Assembly (NCBI GenBank): GCA_963556195.1
Contig: OY744523.1
Location: 81,494,480-81,558,479, forward strand
Source: Sepiola atlantica
Taxonomy: Eukaryota > Mollusca > Cephalopoda > Sepiida > Sepiolidae
Direction: 5' to 3'
Length of the DNA stretch: 64,000 bases
Shown here: positions 1-13,300 of the stretch, in pieces
Layout: each line of letters begins with the position of its first letter
Position numbering within the stretch: position 1 is the stretch's first letter
The notes under the pieces: model-generated
What the model saw: the letters and a program-made list of their open reading frames with translations, nothing else
Told to the model about the DNA's origin: nothing
The model's database searches: none
Made by a program: the position numbers and the translations under genes

Positions 1-200
1 GAAAACTCATGAGCTAAGGACTTAAGGATACTTTGCTTGAACTTTGAATTCTAATAAAATTTGATTGACACCTTATTTTATTACTTCATTTTATATTATA
101 ATATTAATGCTCTATCCAGTATATTGAGCTTCAGTTTTTATCCGGATGTTTCACTAATTATAAGATATTAGTTGACGCTTATATCTTTTGTTGGATTGCT
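1..200. other. AT-rich non-coding DNA
   Basis: Short AT-rich stretch with no reading frame, RNA gene or repeat that I recognise. It leads directly into a TA microsatellite. Confidence 0.5.
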
Positions 201-202
201 TC

Positions 203-284
<82 letters not shown>

Positions 285-371
285 TATTGAATTATTTATA
301 TACACATATATATACATATATATGCATTATATATATTTATATATATTTATATTATATATATATATATATAA

Positions 372-432
<61 letters not shown>
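201..432. repeat. (TA)n microsatellite, interrupted
   Basis: Nearly pure TA dinucleotide tract in two blocks, about 214-280 and 371-432, separated by an imperfect AT-rich spacer. Open frames made of Ile-Tyr repeats that run through it are artefacts of the dinucleotide. Length is likely polymorphic and prone to assembly error. Confidence 0.95.
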
Positions 433-437
<5 letters not shown>

Positions 438-627
438 ATGCTTTTATTCAAACATGTACACGGTCTGCTACACTGGCATGTCGATGTTATCGATCTACAG
501 CTATCAAGAGCTGAGGTCTCATCAGGCAGAAAGTTTTTTATGATCCAACCCCGTCGCTGAATTCCAGGAAGAATGGAGTTAAGCAAAGAAGAAGAGGAAA
601 AAGAAATAAAAGTCATGTGACCGATTT

Positions 628-1085
628 TTAAAAATATATTTGCCGTTAGAAATTCATATTTTCAAATTTTTTATCCAACACTGAGCTGGGGTAGAGGGGG
701 GGGGCGAGGAAAAGAAAAAGAGAGAGAAATATATTTGCCGTTAGAAAAGTTTAATTTACAGCTATTTGTATTTTTATTTTTATCCAACGCTGAGCTAGAG
801 ATGGGGGGGGTCGAAGGAGAAGGAAAAGAAAGGGAAGAGGATAGAGAGGGGTTAGGGGTGAGTGTCTATAGCCATTTAGGATTTGTCGCGGGCTGAGAAG
901 GGTTAATGTACGATTTAATTTAAATTAAATTCATATTTTTATTTTTATCCATTGCTGAGCTGGAGAAGAGGGGGCCGGGGGAAAAGGAAACAAGAAGGAA
1001 AGAGAAGATAAAGAAAGAGAGAGAAAGAAGGTGCTAAGAGTGTATGTCTGTAGTCATTTAAGAAAGTTGTCGTGGGTTGATGTGT
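628..1085. repeat. Degenerate tandem repeat, three copies
   Basis: Three diverged copies of a 100-165 bp unit. Each has a T-rich lead-in, then a TATCCAACGCTGAGCTGG-like core (at about 670, 780 and 948), then a run of G, then an AG-rich purine tract. The last two also share a CATTTAAGA-like downstream segment followed by a TTGTCG motif. The purine tracts could form triplex or G-rich structures. No coding potential is seen. Confidence 0.7.
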
Positions 1086-1920
1086 CTGTTTCCTGTACAA
1101 GGCATTGTTTTAATCTATTTCAATGCAGACGTATAACAGTTACACGACAAAAAGCCTAAAGGGATATTATTAAATTATATTAAATTATTATTAGTGATAA
1201 ATTTATGACCTTAATATGCGTTCAACATCCAGCTCACAAAATCCCACAAAAGTCAAGCACATATTACCAGAATCACTTTTTTGAAAATTATATACTGCTC
1301 ACTTTACTCAAAATTACTGGCCCCCACCATTTCTAGTCCTCTCACTCATGGACCATAACTTGTGTTAACAACTTTAACTAGAACACCTTACCGCCAATAT
1401 TATCTTTAAACTTATAACATGTGTTAACCCCACCATTACTAATACAATTACAACGAATAATAAATTTTATTTATACCACTGCCATATATGACTTCCACTA
1501 AAAATAAAAGCAATTACCAATATGTTTTATTAATTCATTACTAACTATTATTTATAATCGAAATACATTTATTTATACTCCAAAATAATTAAACTAAATA
1601 TAATAGTATAATCCATCAATATCAATGTCATAAACTTATATACGATTCTTACTAAGAATAATCCCCACTATATTATTATCTCATTATTATCTAGAATTAA
1701 ATCTATTAAACTGGTCATCATCGTTCATAGCCATATACGGACTATCGGATTGACATCCTCTATTTTATCAACAAACGGCGTAAACACAAAAACAGAAACC
1801 AACCCGAATTCACTTCAACAACAGAAGTGGGGCCATAAAAATCTGCTCCTAGTCAAACAAAAACACGCAAAAAAGCCGAAAAAGTTGATCACGTAGGCGT
1901 ACTACGTTCGCCAAACCACT
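1086..1920. other. Unassigned AT-rich DNA
   Basis: No gene, RNA or clear repeat recognised. Short frames only. Confidence 0.5.
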
Positions 1921-1924
1921 GTGA

Positions 1925-2030
1925 AACAATATAAAAGCAGACCACGCAACACAATTTGCCTCTTTTCTCCTCTTTCTCTACCCCTCGCCTTATGGCGAGG
2001 TGGTGCCATGCGCGTCGGCTGACTACTAAA
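1925..2030 (+). promoter_or_regulatory. Possible TATA promoter with GC hairpin
   Basis: A TATAAAAG box lies at about 1931-1938. It is followed by a pyrimidine-rich CTCTTTTCTCCTCTTTCTC stretch where initiation could occur, then a perfect 7-bp GC hairpin (CCTCGCC, TTAT loop, GGCGAGG) at 1983-2000. A short frame starting at the ATG in the hairpin loop region (1992) encodes about 39 residues rich in Thr and His, with no recognisable family. The layout resembles a pol II promoter or a transposon end. Neither reading is proven. Confidence 0.25.
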
Positions 2031-2352
2031 CACACATACACCCACATACACAAAAGCTTACACTCCTATCATTCTTCAACGCAAACAACCACACTGCTGA
2101 CAAATAACTAAACGAATTATCAACTGTCACGCATACACATTAGTACACCCACGAACAAAAGGCGACATGCACATTCACACACTTCGACGTACTAACGCCA
2201 AGCCTCACATGGCTACACACACACATACAAACATGGTCGCGCACACGTGCTTACTACAATTCTCGGAACTGACTTCCAACGAACATTTCAAACTTACATT
2301 TTACCATGTAAGATTTGTAAATATATAAATATTTTGTGTTACCTAAAGGTAA

Positions 2353-2384
2353 AATGAAACGTAATTTAAAAATTACGTTTCATT
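2353..2384. repeat. 13-bp perfect inverted repeat
   Basis: AATGAAACGTAAT at 2353-2365 is followed after a 6-nt spacer by its exact reverse complement at 2372-2384. It could form a hairpin or cruciform. No element ends or target duplications were identified around it. Confidence 0.8.
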
Positions 2385-3140
2385 CTTCATTCAACTTGTG
2401 CATGCCTTCATTCAACTTTCATAAATGTTTTTCCATGTTTTTACTCTTTTAAACATTTCTTAAAACAATCTAAATGTAAGCATGTAAATGTTAGCATTTT
2501 TTCTAAGATACAATATCTTACTCAGCTAAGGCCTGCGCCCCTACAGGACCACTTAGGTCTGATCAATGATTTTCTAAAATATTAATATCATTACACTTTT
2601 TTCTTTTAAGAATATTTACCTTGAATAACTTTTTTTCCTATCAAATCGAGGTAAATTTACAACAAGCAAATTTATGTTAAATTGGCTTTAATTATCCCTA
2701 ATTGTTCATCATTCTATTAAATAATTGCATCACACGTATTTTTTGTTGTTGTTGAGATTATCGAAATCATTGCAAGGGAAGTAATTCTGAACTTCAAAAG
2801 TATGAATTATCTCTCTTGCACCATGGGCCATTTTACACGTGTATATTATCGTTTAATGAAAACGTGAAATTTTGTTATTATGCTGAATTGTTTGTGGTAC
2901 CACGACTCTGTCTCCCCAAATCTATGGTACATCCTTTTCTAAACAAACCAACTTGAGAATAACAACCCAGAGAAGAATAGTAGTTCGAATAATCTAAATA
3001 ATGTAGATTAAAGGCTATCAAACAGAATGCATCATTTCATTGACATTTTCAGGGTTTTACATTTTAGATGTCAACATTTTCATTTATGGTTTTAGAATAA
3101 CATCAGATTTTTTTCTAAATACTCTAGAAGCAAATCTCAT
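2385..3140. other. Unassigned DNA
   Basis: AT-rich sequence without recognisable gene or repeat, apart from short echoes of CTTCATTCAACTT near 2388-2420. Confidence 0.5.
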
Positions 3141-3194
3141 ATGACATCTCGGTATTCGAATATTGTTTGTTTGTTTAACGACGTATCGACTCAG

Positions 3195-3412
3195 TTAAGT
3201 AAAGAAATGCCCCTTCTTACTTGCCTCCCCACAACGGCAGAGTTAGGTACAAGGTTAGTTTTTAATGTGGAGAAAAATTCAACGCACCCAAAGGGAGAAC
3301 TCTGCATTGGAACAAAAATAAAAATGGTCTCAGTCTAGAAGGAGTTCTCTTTCGCTGACCGAAGAAGAACATATCAATGTAGTATCAGAACAGATACTAC
3401 ACTTTTATCTTA
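3195..3412 (-). mobile_element. Diverged U2-headed retroelement fragment
   Basis: At 3388-3412 the minus strand reads TAAGATAAAAGTGTAGTATC and continues CTGTTC. This is 24 of 25 bases of the 5' region of U2 snRNA that spans the branch-site recognition sequence GTAGTA. Farther left, 3216-3255 holds a GCCTCC...GAGTTAGGTACAAGG motif like the 3' part of the better-preserved copy at 34190-34608. The internal part is not alignable by eye, so this is an old copy or a relative. No target duplication was found. Confidence 0.5.
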
Positions 3413-4040
3413 ATGTCGAAACTAAATACCTATTATAGACAATTGAATCAAATGATCACAAGTTGCGGTTTCATACATAGTTTCTGCTGGTGGAGGTGGG
3501 GCGTGGTATTGTGGGTTTATACCTTTCCCAAACGATATTAGTGCGTGATTAATTGTATTCAAATATAATTATAAGCACTTGTTATGATTCTTATGTCAAT
3601 CGGGTTGTCATTTTTTAAATTCTGTCGAACCATGTCTTCACAAAAGAACACATATTAAACATCTAAATAGATGTCGGTGAAACACGAAACAAACAAAGCG
3701 TGATAACCTCTATATTAATAAAATTATGAGAGAATTCCACGTATGTCAGTGTATGTGTGTGTTTTTCTTCGTGACAAAGTAACTTACACATTGAATGCAT
3801 TTTTTTGTTATTTATTTACTACTAGCGGGGCTACCCGGCGTTACTCGGGGTCATAAAAACATATAATTGAAAAAAAATCGCATGTGTAACATCTTTATAT
3901 TCAAACTTCTATTTCTCCCCCTCTGTCTATAGCCGTCTCTTTATCTTTCTACCTTTCTCTTCCTTGGTCGCCCCATTCCACCGCTACTTTCTAATTTTGC
4001 TTTTTGCGAAGCTGTTTCTTCCCCACCATTTTTCCTACTG
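3413..4040. other. Unassigned DNA with GC-rich motif
   Basis: No gene is recognised. In this AT-rich stretch a GC-rich motif stands out at 3821-3850 (ACTAGCGGGGCTACCCGGCG, then TTACTCGGGG). It can fold through CCCGG/CTCGGG and looks like a fragment of a dispersed repeat. It is followed by a pyrimidine-rich tract. Confidence 0.4.
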
Positions 4041-4373
4041 TGCACGTGCTATATACGTACCGATGAACGCCCCGGAGCAGATGCTAAATACATACCTATC
4101 ACCATTCCGGTGTGCATGCTATATACGTAGCTATTGCCACCACTGAATGCTAAATACGTACCTATTGCCGCCCCGGTGCAAATGCTAAATATGTACCTTT
4201 CGCCGACCCCATGCGCGTGTGATATACTTACCTATCATCGAACCAGGTGTGCGTGCTATATGCGTACCGATCACCGCCCCGGAGCAAATGCTAAATACAT
4301 ACTTATCACTACCCTGGTGTGCATGCCATATCTATACTTATTGCAGCCCATGTGCACATGCTATATACGTAGC
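4041..4373. repeat. ~35-bp minisatellite, left flank of satellite
   Basis: About nine degenerate copies of a ~35-bp unit built around GCTAAATACGTACCTAT followed by a GCCGCCCCGGTGCAAAT-like half. The same repeat resumes at 31113, on the far side of the 108-bp satellite. Frames reading through it (Tyr-Val-Pro-type peptides) are repeat artefacts. Confidence 0.85.
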
Positions 4374-7300
4374 CATGTTGTAAAGACATAACATCATGAA
4401 TTCGACTTGCGCAACGTGTTTTTCATCAACATCCAACAATAGTAATCTCAAACTTCTTATTTGATAATCCCATGTTGTAAAGACATGATATCATGAAATC
4501 GAGTGAACACCGACGTGCAACGTGTTTTTCATCAACATCCAACAATAGTAATCTCAAACTTCTAATTTAATAGTTTCATGTTGTCAAGACATAAAATCAT
4601 CAATTCGAGTGGAAATCGTCTCGCGCAACGTGTTTTTCATCAACATTCAACAATAGTAATGTCAACCTTCTTATTTGATAATCCCATGTTGTAAAGACAT
4701 GATATCATGAAATCGAGTGAACACCGACGTGCAACGTGTTTTTCATCAACATTCAACAATAGTAATCTCAACCTTCTAATTTCATACATCCATGTTGTAA
4801 ATACATAACATCATTAATTCGAGTGAAAATCGACTGGCACAACTTGTTTTTCATCAACATTCAACAATAGTAATCTCAACATTCTAATTTCATATATCCA
4901 TGTTGTAAAGACATAACATCTTAATTCGAGTGAAAATCGACTCGCGGAACGTGTTTTTCATTAATATTCAACAATAGTAATCTTAACCTTCTAATTTAAT
5001 ACATCCATGTTGTAAAGACATAAAATCATTAATTCGAGTGAAAATCGACTTGCGCAACGTGTTTTTCTATCAATATTCAACAATAGTAATGTCAACCTTC
5101 TTATTTGATAATTCCATGTTGTAAAGACATGACATCATGAAATCGAGTGAAAACCGACTCGCGCAACTTGTTTTTCATCAACATTCAACAATAGTAATCT
5201 CAACCTTCTAATTTCATACATCCATGTTGTAAAGACATGACATCATGAAATCGAGTGAAACCCGACTCGCGCAACGTGTTTTCATCAACATTCAACAATA
5301 GTAATCTCAACCTTCTAATTTCATACATCCATGTTGTAAAGACATGATGTCATTAATCCGAGTGAAAATCGACTGGCGCAACGTGTTTTTCATCAATATT
5401 CAACAATAGTAATCTCAACCTTCTTATTTGATAATTCCATGTTGTAAAGACATGACATCATGAAATCGAGTGAAAACTGACTCGCGCAACTTGTTTTTCA
5501 TCAACATTCAACAATAGTAATCTCAACATTCTAATTTCATACATCCACGTTGTAAAGACATAACGTCATTAAATCGAGTGAAAATCGACTCGCGCAACGT
5601 GTTTTTCATCAATATTTAACAATAGTAATCTCAACCTTCTTATTTGATAATTCCATGTTGTAAAGACATGACATAATGAAATCGAGTGAAAACCGACTCG
5701 CGCAACGTGTTTTTAATCAACATTCAACAATAGTAATCTCAACCTTCTAATTTCATACATCCACGTTGTAAATACATAACATCATTAAATCGAGTGAAAA
5801 TCGACTCGCACAACATGTTTTTAATCAATATTCAACAATAGTAATGTCAACCTTCTTATTTGATAATTCCATGTTGTAAAGACATGACATAATGAAATCG
5901 AGTGAAAACCGACTCGCGCAACGTGTTTTTAATCAACATTCAACAATAGTAATCTCAACCTTCTAATTTCATACATCCATGTTGTAAATACATGACATCA
6001 TGAAATCGAGTGAAAATCGACTCGCACAACATGTTTTTAATCAATATTTAACAATAGTAATGTCAACCTTCTTATTTGATAATTCCATGTTGTAAAGACA
6101 TGACATCATGAAATCGAGTGAAAACTGACTCGCGCAACTTGTTTTTCATCAACATTCAACAATAGTAATCTCAACATTCTAATTTCATACATCCACGTTG
6201 TAAAGACATAACGTCATTAAATCGAGTGAAAATCGACTCGCGCAACGTGTTTTTCATCAATATTTAACAATAGTAATCTCAACCTTCTTATTTGATAATT
6301 CCATGTTGTAAAGACATGACATAATGAAATCGAGTGAAAACCGACTCGCGCAACGTGTTTTTAATCAACATTCAACAATAGTAATCTCAACCTTCTAATT
6401 TCATACATCCACGTTGTAAATACATAACATCATTAAATCGAGTGAAAATCGACTCGCACAACATGTTTTTAATCAATATTCAACAATAGTAATGTCAACC
6501 TTCTTATTTGATAATTCCATGTTGTAAAGACATGACATAATGAAATCGAGTGAAAACCGACTCGCGCAACGTGTTTTTAATCAACATTCAACAATAGTAA
6601 TCTCAACCTTCTAATTTCATACATCCATGTTGTAAATACATGACATCATGAAATCGAGTGAAAATCGACTCGCACAACATGTTTTTAATCAATATTTAAC
6701 AATAGTAATGTCAACCTTCTTATTTGATAATTCCATGTTGTAAAGACATGACATAATGAAATCGAGTGAAAACCGACTCGCGCAACGTGTTTTTAAGCAA
6801 CATTCAACAATAGTAATCTCAACATTCTAATTTCATACATCCACGTTGTAAAGACATAACATCATTAATTCGAGTGAAAATCGACTCGCGCAACGTGTTT
6901 TTCATCAATATTCAACAATAGTAATCTCAACCTTCTTATTTGATAATTCCATGTTGTAAAGACATGACATCATGAAATCGAGTGAAAACTGACTCGCGCA
7001 ACTTGTTTTTCATCAACATTCAACAATAGTAATCTCAACCTTCTAATTTCATACATCCATGTTGTAAATACATAACATCATTAAATCGAGTAAAAATCGA
7101 CTCGCACAACATGTTTTTAATCAATATTCAACAATAGTAATGTCAACCTTCTTATTTGATAATTCCATGTTGTAAAGACATGACATAATGAAATCGAGTG
7201 AAAACCGACTCGCGCAACGTGTTTTTAATCAACATTCAACAATAGTAATCTCAACATTCTAATTTCATACATCCACGTTGTAAAGACATAACATCATTAA

Positions 7301-10300
7301 TTCGAGTGAAAATCGACTCGCGCAACATGTTTTTCAACAATAGTAATGTCAACCTTCTTATTTGATAATTCCATGTTGTAAAGACATGACATCATGAAAT
7401 CAAGTGAAAACCGACTCGCGCAACCTGTTTTTCATCAACATTCAACAATAGTAATCTCAACCTTCTAATTTCATACATCCATGTTGTAAATACATAACAT
7501 CATTAATTCGAGTGAAAATCGACTGGCGCAAGGTGTTTTTTCTCAATATTCAACAATAGTAATCTCAACCTTCTTATTTGATAATTCCATGTTGTAAAGA
7601 CATGACATCATGAAATCGAGTGAAAACCGACTCGCGCAATGTGTTTTTCATCAACATTCAACAATAGTAATCTAAACCTTCTAATTTCATACATCCATGT
7701 TGTAAAGACATGACATCATGAAATCGAGTGAAAACCGACTTGCGCAACGAGTTTGTAATCAACATTCAACAATAGTAATCTCAACCTTCTAATTTCATAC
7801 ATCCATGTTGTAAAGACATGATATCATTAATTCAAGTGAAAATCGACTAGCGCAACGTGTTTTTCATCAATATTCAACAATAGTAAAATCAACCTTCTTA
7901 TTTGATAATTCCATGTTGTAAAGACATGACATCATGAAATCGAGTGAAAACCGACTCGCGCAACGTGTTTTTAATCAACATTCAACAATAGTAATCTCAA
8001 CCTTCTAATTTCATACATCCATGTTGTAAATACATAACATCATTAATTCGAGTGAAAATCGACTCGCGCAACATGTTTTTCATCAATATGCAACAATAGT
8101 AATGTCAACCTTCTTATTTGATAATTCCATGTTGTAAAGACATGACATCATGAAATCGAGTGAAAACCGACTCGCGCAACTTGTTTTTCATCAACATTCA
8201 ACAATAGTAATCTCAACCTTCTAATTTCATACATCCATGTTGTAAAGACATGACATCATGAAATCGAGTGAAACCCGACTCGCGCAACGTGTTTTCATCA
8301 ACATTCAACAATAGTAATCTCAACCTTCTAATTTCATACATCCATGTTGTAAAGACATGATGTCATTAATCCGAGTGAAAATCGACTGGCGCAACGTGTT
8401 TTTCATCAATATTCAACAATAGTAATCTCAACCTTCTTATTTGATAATTCCATGTTGTAAAGACATGACATAATGAAATCGAGTTAAAACCGACTCGCGC
8501 AACGTGTTTTTAATCAACATTCAACAATAGTAATCTCAACCTTCTAATTTCATACATCCATGTTGTAAATACATAACATCATTAAATCGAGTGAAAATCG
8601 ACTCGCACAACATGTTTTTAATCAATATTCAACAATAGTAATGTCAACCTTCTTATTTGATAATTCCATGTTGTAAAGACATGACATAATGAAATCGAGT
8701 GAAAACCGACTCGCGCAACGTGTTTTTAAGCAACATTCAACAATAGTAATCTCAACATTCTAATTTCATACATCCACGTTGTAAAGACATAACATCATTA
8801 ATTCGAGTGAAAATCGACTCGCGCAACGTGTTTTTCATCAATATTCAACAATAGTAATCTCAACCTTCTTATTTGATAATTCCATGTTGTAAAGACATGA
8901 CATAATGAAATCGAGTGAAAACCGACTCGCGCAACGTGTTTTTAATCAACATTCAACAATAGTAATCTCAACATTCTAATTTCATACATCCACGTTGTAA
9001 AGACATAACATCATTAATTCGAGTGAAAATCGACTCGCGCAACATGTTTTTCAACAATAGTAATGTCAACCTTCTTATTTGATAATTCCATGTTGTAAAG
9101 ACATGACATCATGAAATCAAGTGAAACCGACTCGCGCAACCTGTTTTTCATCAACATTCAACAATAGTAATCTCAACCTTCTAATTTCATACATCCATGT
9201 TGTAAAGACATGACATCATGAAATCGAGTGAAACCCGACTCGCGCAACGTGTTTTAATCAACATTCAACAATAGTAATCTCAACCTTCTAATTTCATACA
9301 TCCATGTTGTAAAGACATGATGTCATTAATCCGAGTGAAAATCGACTGGCGCAACGTGTTTTTCATCAATATTCAACAATAGTAATCTCAACCTTCTTAT
9401 TTGATAATTCCATGTTGTAAAGACATGACATCATGAAATCGAGTGAAAACTGACTCGCGCAACTTGTTTTTCATCAACATTCAACAATAGTAATCTCAAC
9501 ATTCTAATTTCATACATCCACGTTGTAAAGACATAACGTCATTAATTCGAGTGAAAATCGACTCGCGCAACGTGTTTTTCATCAATATTTAACAATAGTA
9601 ATCTCAACCTTCTTATTTGATAATTCCATGTTGTAAAGACATGACATAATGAAATCGAGTGAAAACCGACTCGCGCAACGTGTTTTTAATCAACATTCAA
9701 CAATAGTAATCTCAACCTTCTAATTTCATACATCCATGTTGTAAATACATAACATCATTAAATCGAGTGAAAATCGACTCGCACAACATGTTTTTAATCA
9801 ATATTCAACAATAGTAATGTCAACCTTCTTATTTGATAATTCCATGTTGTAAAGACATGACATAATGAAATCGAGTGAAAACCGACTCGCGCAACGTGTT
9901 TTTAAGCAACATTCAACAATAGTAATCTCAACATTCTAATTTCATACATCCACGTTGTAAAGACATAACATCATTAATTCGAGTGAAAATCGACTCGCGC
10001 AACGTGTTATTCATCAATATTCAACAATAGTAATCTCAACCTTCTTATTTGATAATTCCATGTTGTAAAGACATGACATCATGAAATCGAGTGAAAACTG
10101 ACTCGCGCAACTTGTTTTTCATACAACATTCAACAATAGTAATCTCAACCTTCTAATTTCATACATCCATGTTGTAAATACATAACATCATTAAATCGAG
10201 TAAAAATCGACTCGCACAACATGTTTTTAATCAATATTCAACAATAGTAATGTCAACCTTCTTATTTGATAATTCCATGTTGTAAAGACATGACATAATG

Positions 10301-13300
10301 AAATCGAGTGAAAACCGACTCGCGCAACGTGTTTTTAATCAACATTCAACAATAGTAATCTCAACATTCTAATTTCATACATCCACGTTGTAAAGACATA
10401 ACATCATTAATTCGAGTGAAAATCGACTCGCGCAACATGTTTTTCAACAATAGTAATGTCAACCTTCTTATTTGATAATTCCATGTTGTAAAGACATGAC
10501 ATCATGAAATCAAGTGAAAACCGACTCGCGCAACCTGTTTTTCATCAACATTCAACAATAGTAATCTCAACCTTCTAATTTCATACATCCATGTTGTAAA
10601 TACATAACATAATTAATTCGAGTGAAAATCGACTGGCACAAGGTGTTTTTTCTCAATATTCAACAATAGTAATCTCAACCTTCTTATTTGATAATTCCAT
10701 GTTGTAAAGACATGACATCATGAAATCGAGTGAAAACCGACTCGCGCAATGTGTTTTTCATCAACATTCAACAATAGTAATCTAAACCTTCTAATTTCAT
10801 ACATCCATGTTGTAAAGACATGACATCATGAAATCGAGTGAAAACCGACTTGCGCAACGAGTTTGTAATCAACATTCAACAATAGTAATCTCAACCTTCT
10901 AATTTCATACATCCATGTTGTAAAGACATGATATCATTAATTCAAGTGAAAATCGACTAGCGCAACGTGTTTTTCATCAATATTAAACAATAGTAAAATC
11001 AACCTTCTTATTTGATAATTCCATGTTGTAAAGACATGACATCATGAAATCGAGTGAAAACCGACTCGCGCAACGTGTTTTTAATCAACATTCAACAATA
11101 GTAATCTCAACCTTCTAATTTCATACATCCATGTTGTAAATACATAACATCATTAATTCGAGTGAAAATCGACTCGCGCAACATGTTTTTCATCAATATG
11201 CAACAATAGTAATCTCAACCTTCTTATTTGATAATTCCATGTTGTAAAGACATGACATCATGAAATCGAGTGAAAACCGACTCGCGCAACGTGTTTTTCA
11301 TCAACATTCAACAATAGTAATCTCGCCCTTCTAATTTCATACATCCATGTTGTAAATACATAACATAATTAATTCGAGTGAAAATCGACTCGCGCAACGT
11401 GTTTTTTATCAATATTCAACAATAGTAATCTCAACATTCTTATTTGATAATTCCATGTTGTAAAGACATGACATCATGAAATCGAGTGAAAACCGACTCG
11501 CGCAACGTGTTTTTCATCAACATTCAACAATAGTAATCTCAACCTTCTTATTTGATAATTCCATGTTGTAAAGACATGACATCATGAAATCGAGTGAAAA
11601 CCGACTCGCGCAACGAGTTTTTAATCAACATTCAACAATAGTAATCTCAACATTCTAATTTCATACATCCATGTCGTAAAGACATGATATCATTAATTCC
11701 AGTCAAAATCGACTCGCGCAACGTGTTTTTCATCAATATTCAACAATAGTAATCTCAACCTTCTAATTTCATACATCCATGTTGTAAAGACATGATATCA
11801 TTAATTCGAGTGAAAATCGAGTCGCGCTACGTGTTTTTCATCAATATTCAACAATAGTAATCTCAACCTTCTTATTTGATAATTCCATGTTGTAAAGACA
11901 TGAAATCATGAAATCGAGTTAAAACCGACTCGCGCAACTTGTTTTTCATCAACATTCAACAATAGTAATCTCAACCTTCTAATTTTATACATCGATGTTG
12001 TAAATACATAACATCATTAATTCGAGTGAAAATCGACTCGCGCTACGTTTTTTTCTATCAATATTCAACAATAGTAATCTCAACCTTCTTATTTGATAAT
12101 TCCATTGTGTAAAGACATGATATCATTAATTCGAGTTAAAATCGACTCGCGCAACGTGTTTTTCATCAATATTCAACAATAGTAATCTCAACCTTCTAAT
12201 TTCATACATCCATGTTGTAAAGACATGACATCATGAAATCGAGTTAAAACCGACTCGCGCAACGAGTTTTTAATCAACATTCAACAATAGTAATCTCAAC
12301 CGTCTAATTTCATACATCCATGTTGTAAATACATAACATCATTAATTCGAGTGAAAATCGACTCGCGCAACGTGTTTTTTATCAATATTCAACAATAGTA
12401 ATCTCAACCTTCTAATTTCATACATCCATGTTGTAAAGACATGATATACATTAATTCGAGTGAAAATCGACTGGCACAATGTGTTTTTAATTAATATTCA
12501 ACAATAGTAATCTCAACATTCTAATTTCATACATCCATGTTGTAAATACATAACATCATTAATTCGTGTGAAAATCGACTCGCGCAAGGTGTTTTTCATC
12601 AATATTCAACAATAGTAATCTCAACCTTCTTATTTGATAATTACATGTTGTAAAGACATGACATCATGAAATCGAGTGAAAACCGACTCGCGCAACTTGT
12701 TTTTCATCAACATTCAACAATAGTAATCTCAACCTTCTAATTTCATACATCTATGTTGTAAATACATAACATCATTAATTCGAGTGAAAATCGAGTCGCG
12801 CTACGTGTTTTTCATCAATATTCAACAATAGTAATCTCAACCTTCTTATTTGATAATTCCATGTTGTAAAGACATGACATCATGAAATCGAGTTAAAACC
12901 GACTCGCGCAACTTGTTTTTCATCAACATTCAACAATAGTAATCTCAACCTTCTAATTTTATACATCGATGTTGTAAATACATAACATCATTAATTCGAG
13001 TGAAAATCGACTCGCGCTACGTTTTTTTCTATCAATATTCAACAATAGTAATCTCAACCTTCTTATTTGATAATTCCATGGTGTAAAGACATGATATCAT
13101 TAATTCGAGTTAAAATCGACTCGCGCAACGTGTTTTTCATCAATATTCAACAATAGTAATATCAACCTTCTAATTGCATACATCCATGTTGTAAAGACAT
13201 GACATCATGAAATCGAGTGACAACCGACTCGCGCACTGTGTTTTTAATCAACATCTAACAATAGTAATCTCAACCTTCTAATTTCATACATCCATGTTGT

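Noticed and set aside
188..616. Ile-Tyr-rich frames
   Set aside because: Translation of the TA microsatellite; no start context or non-repeat homology.
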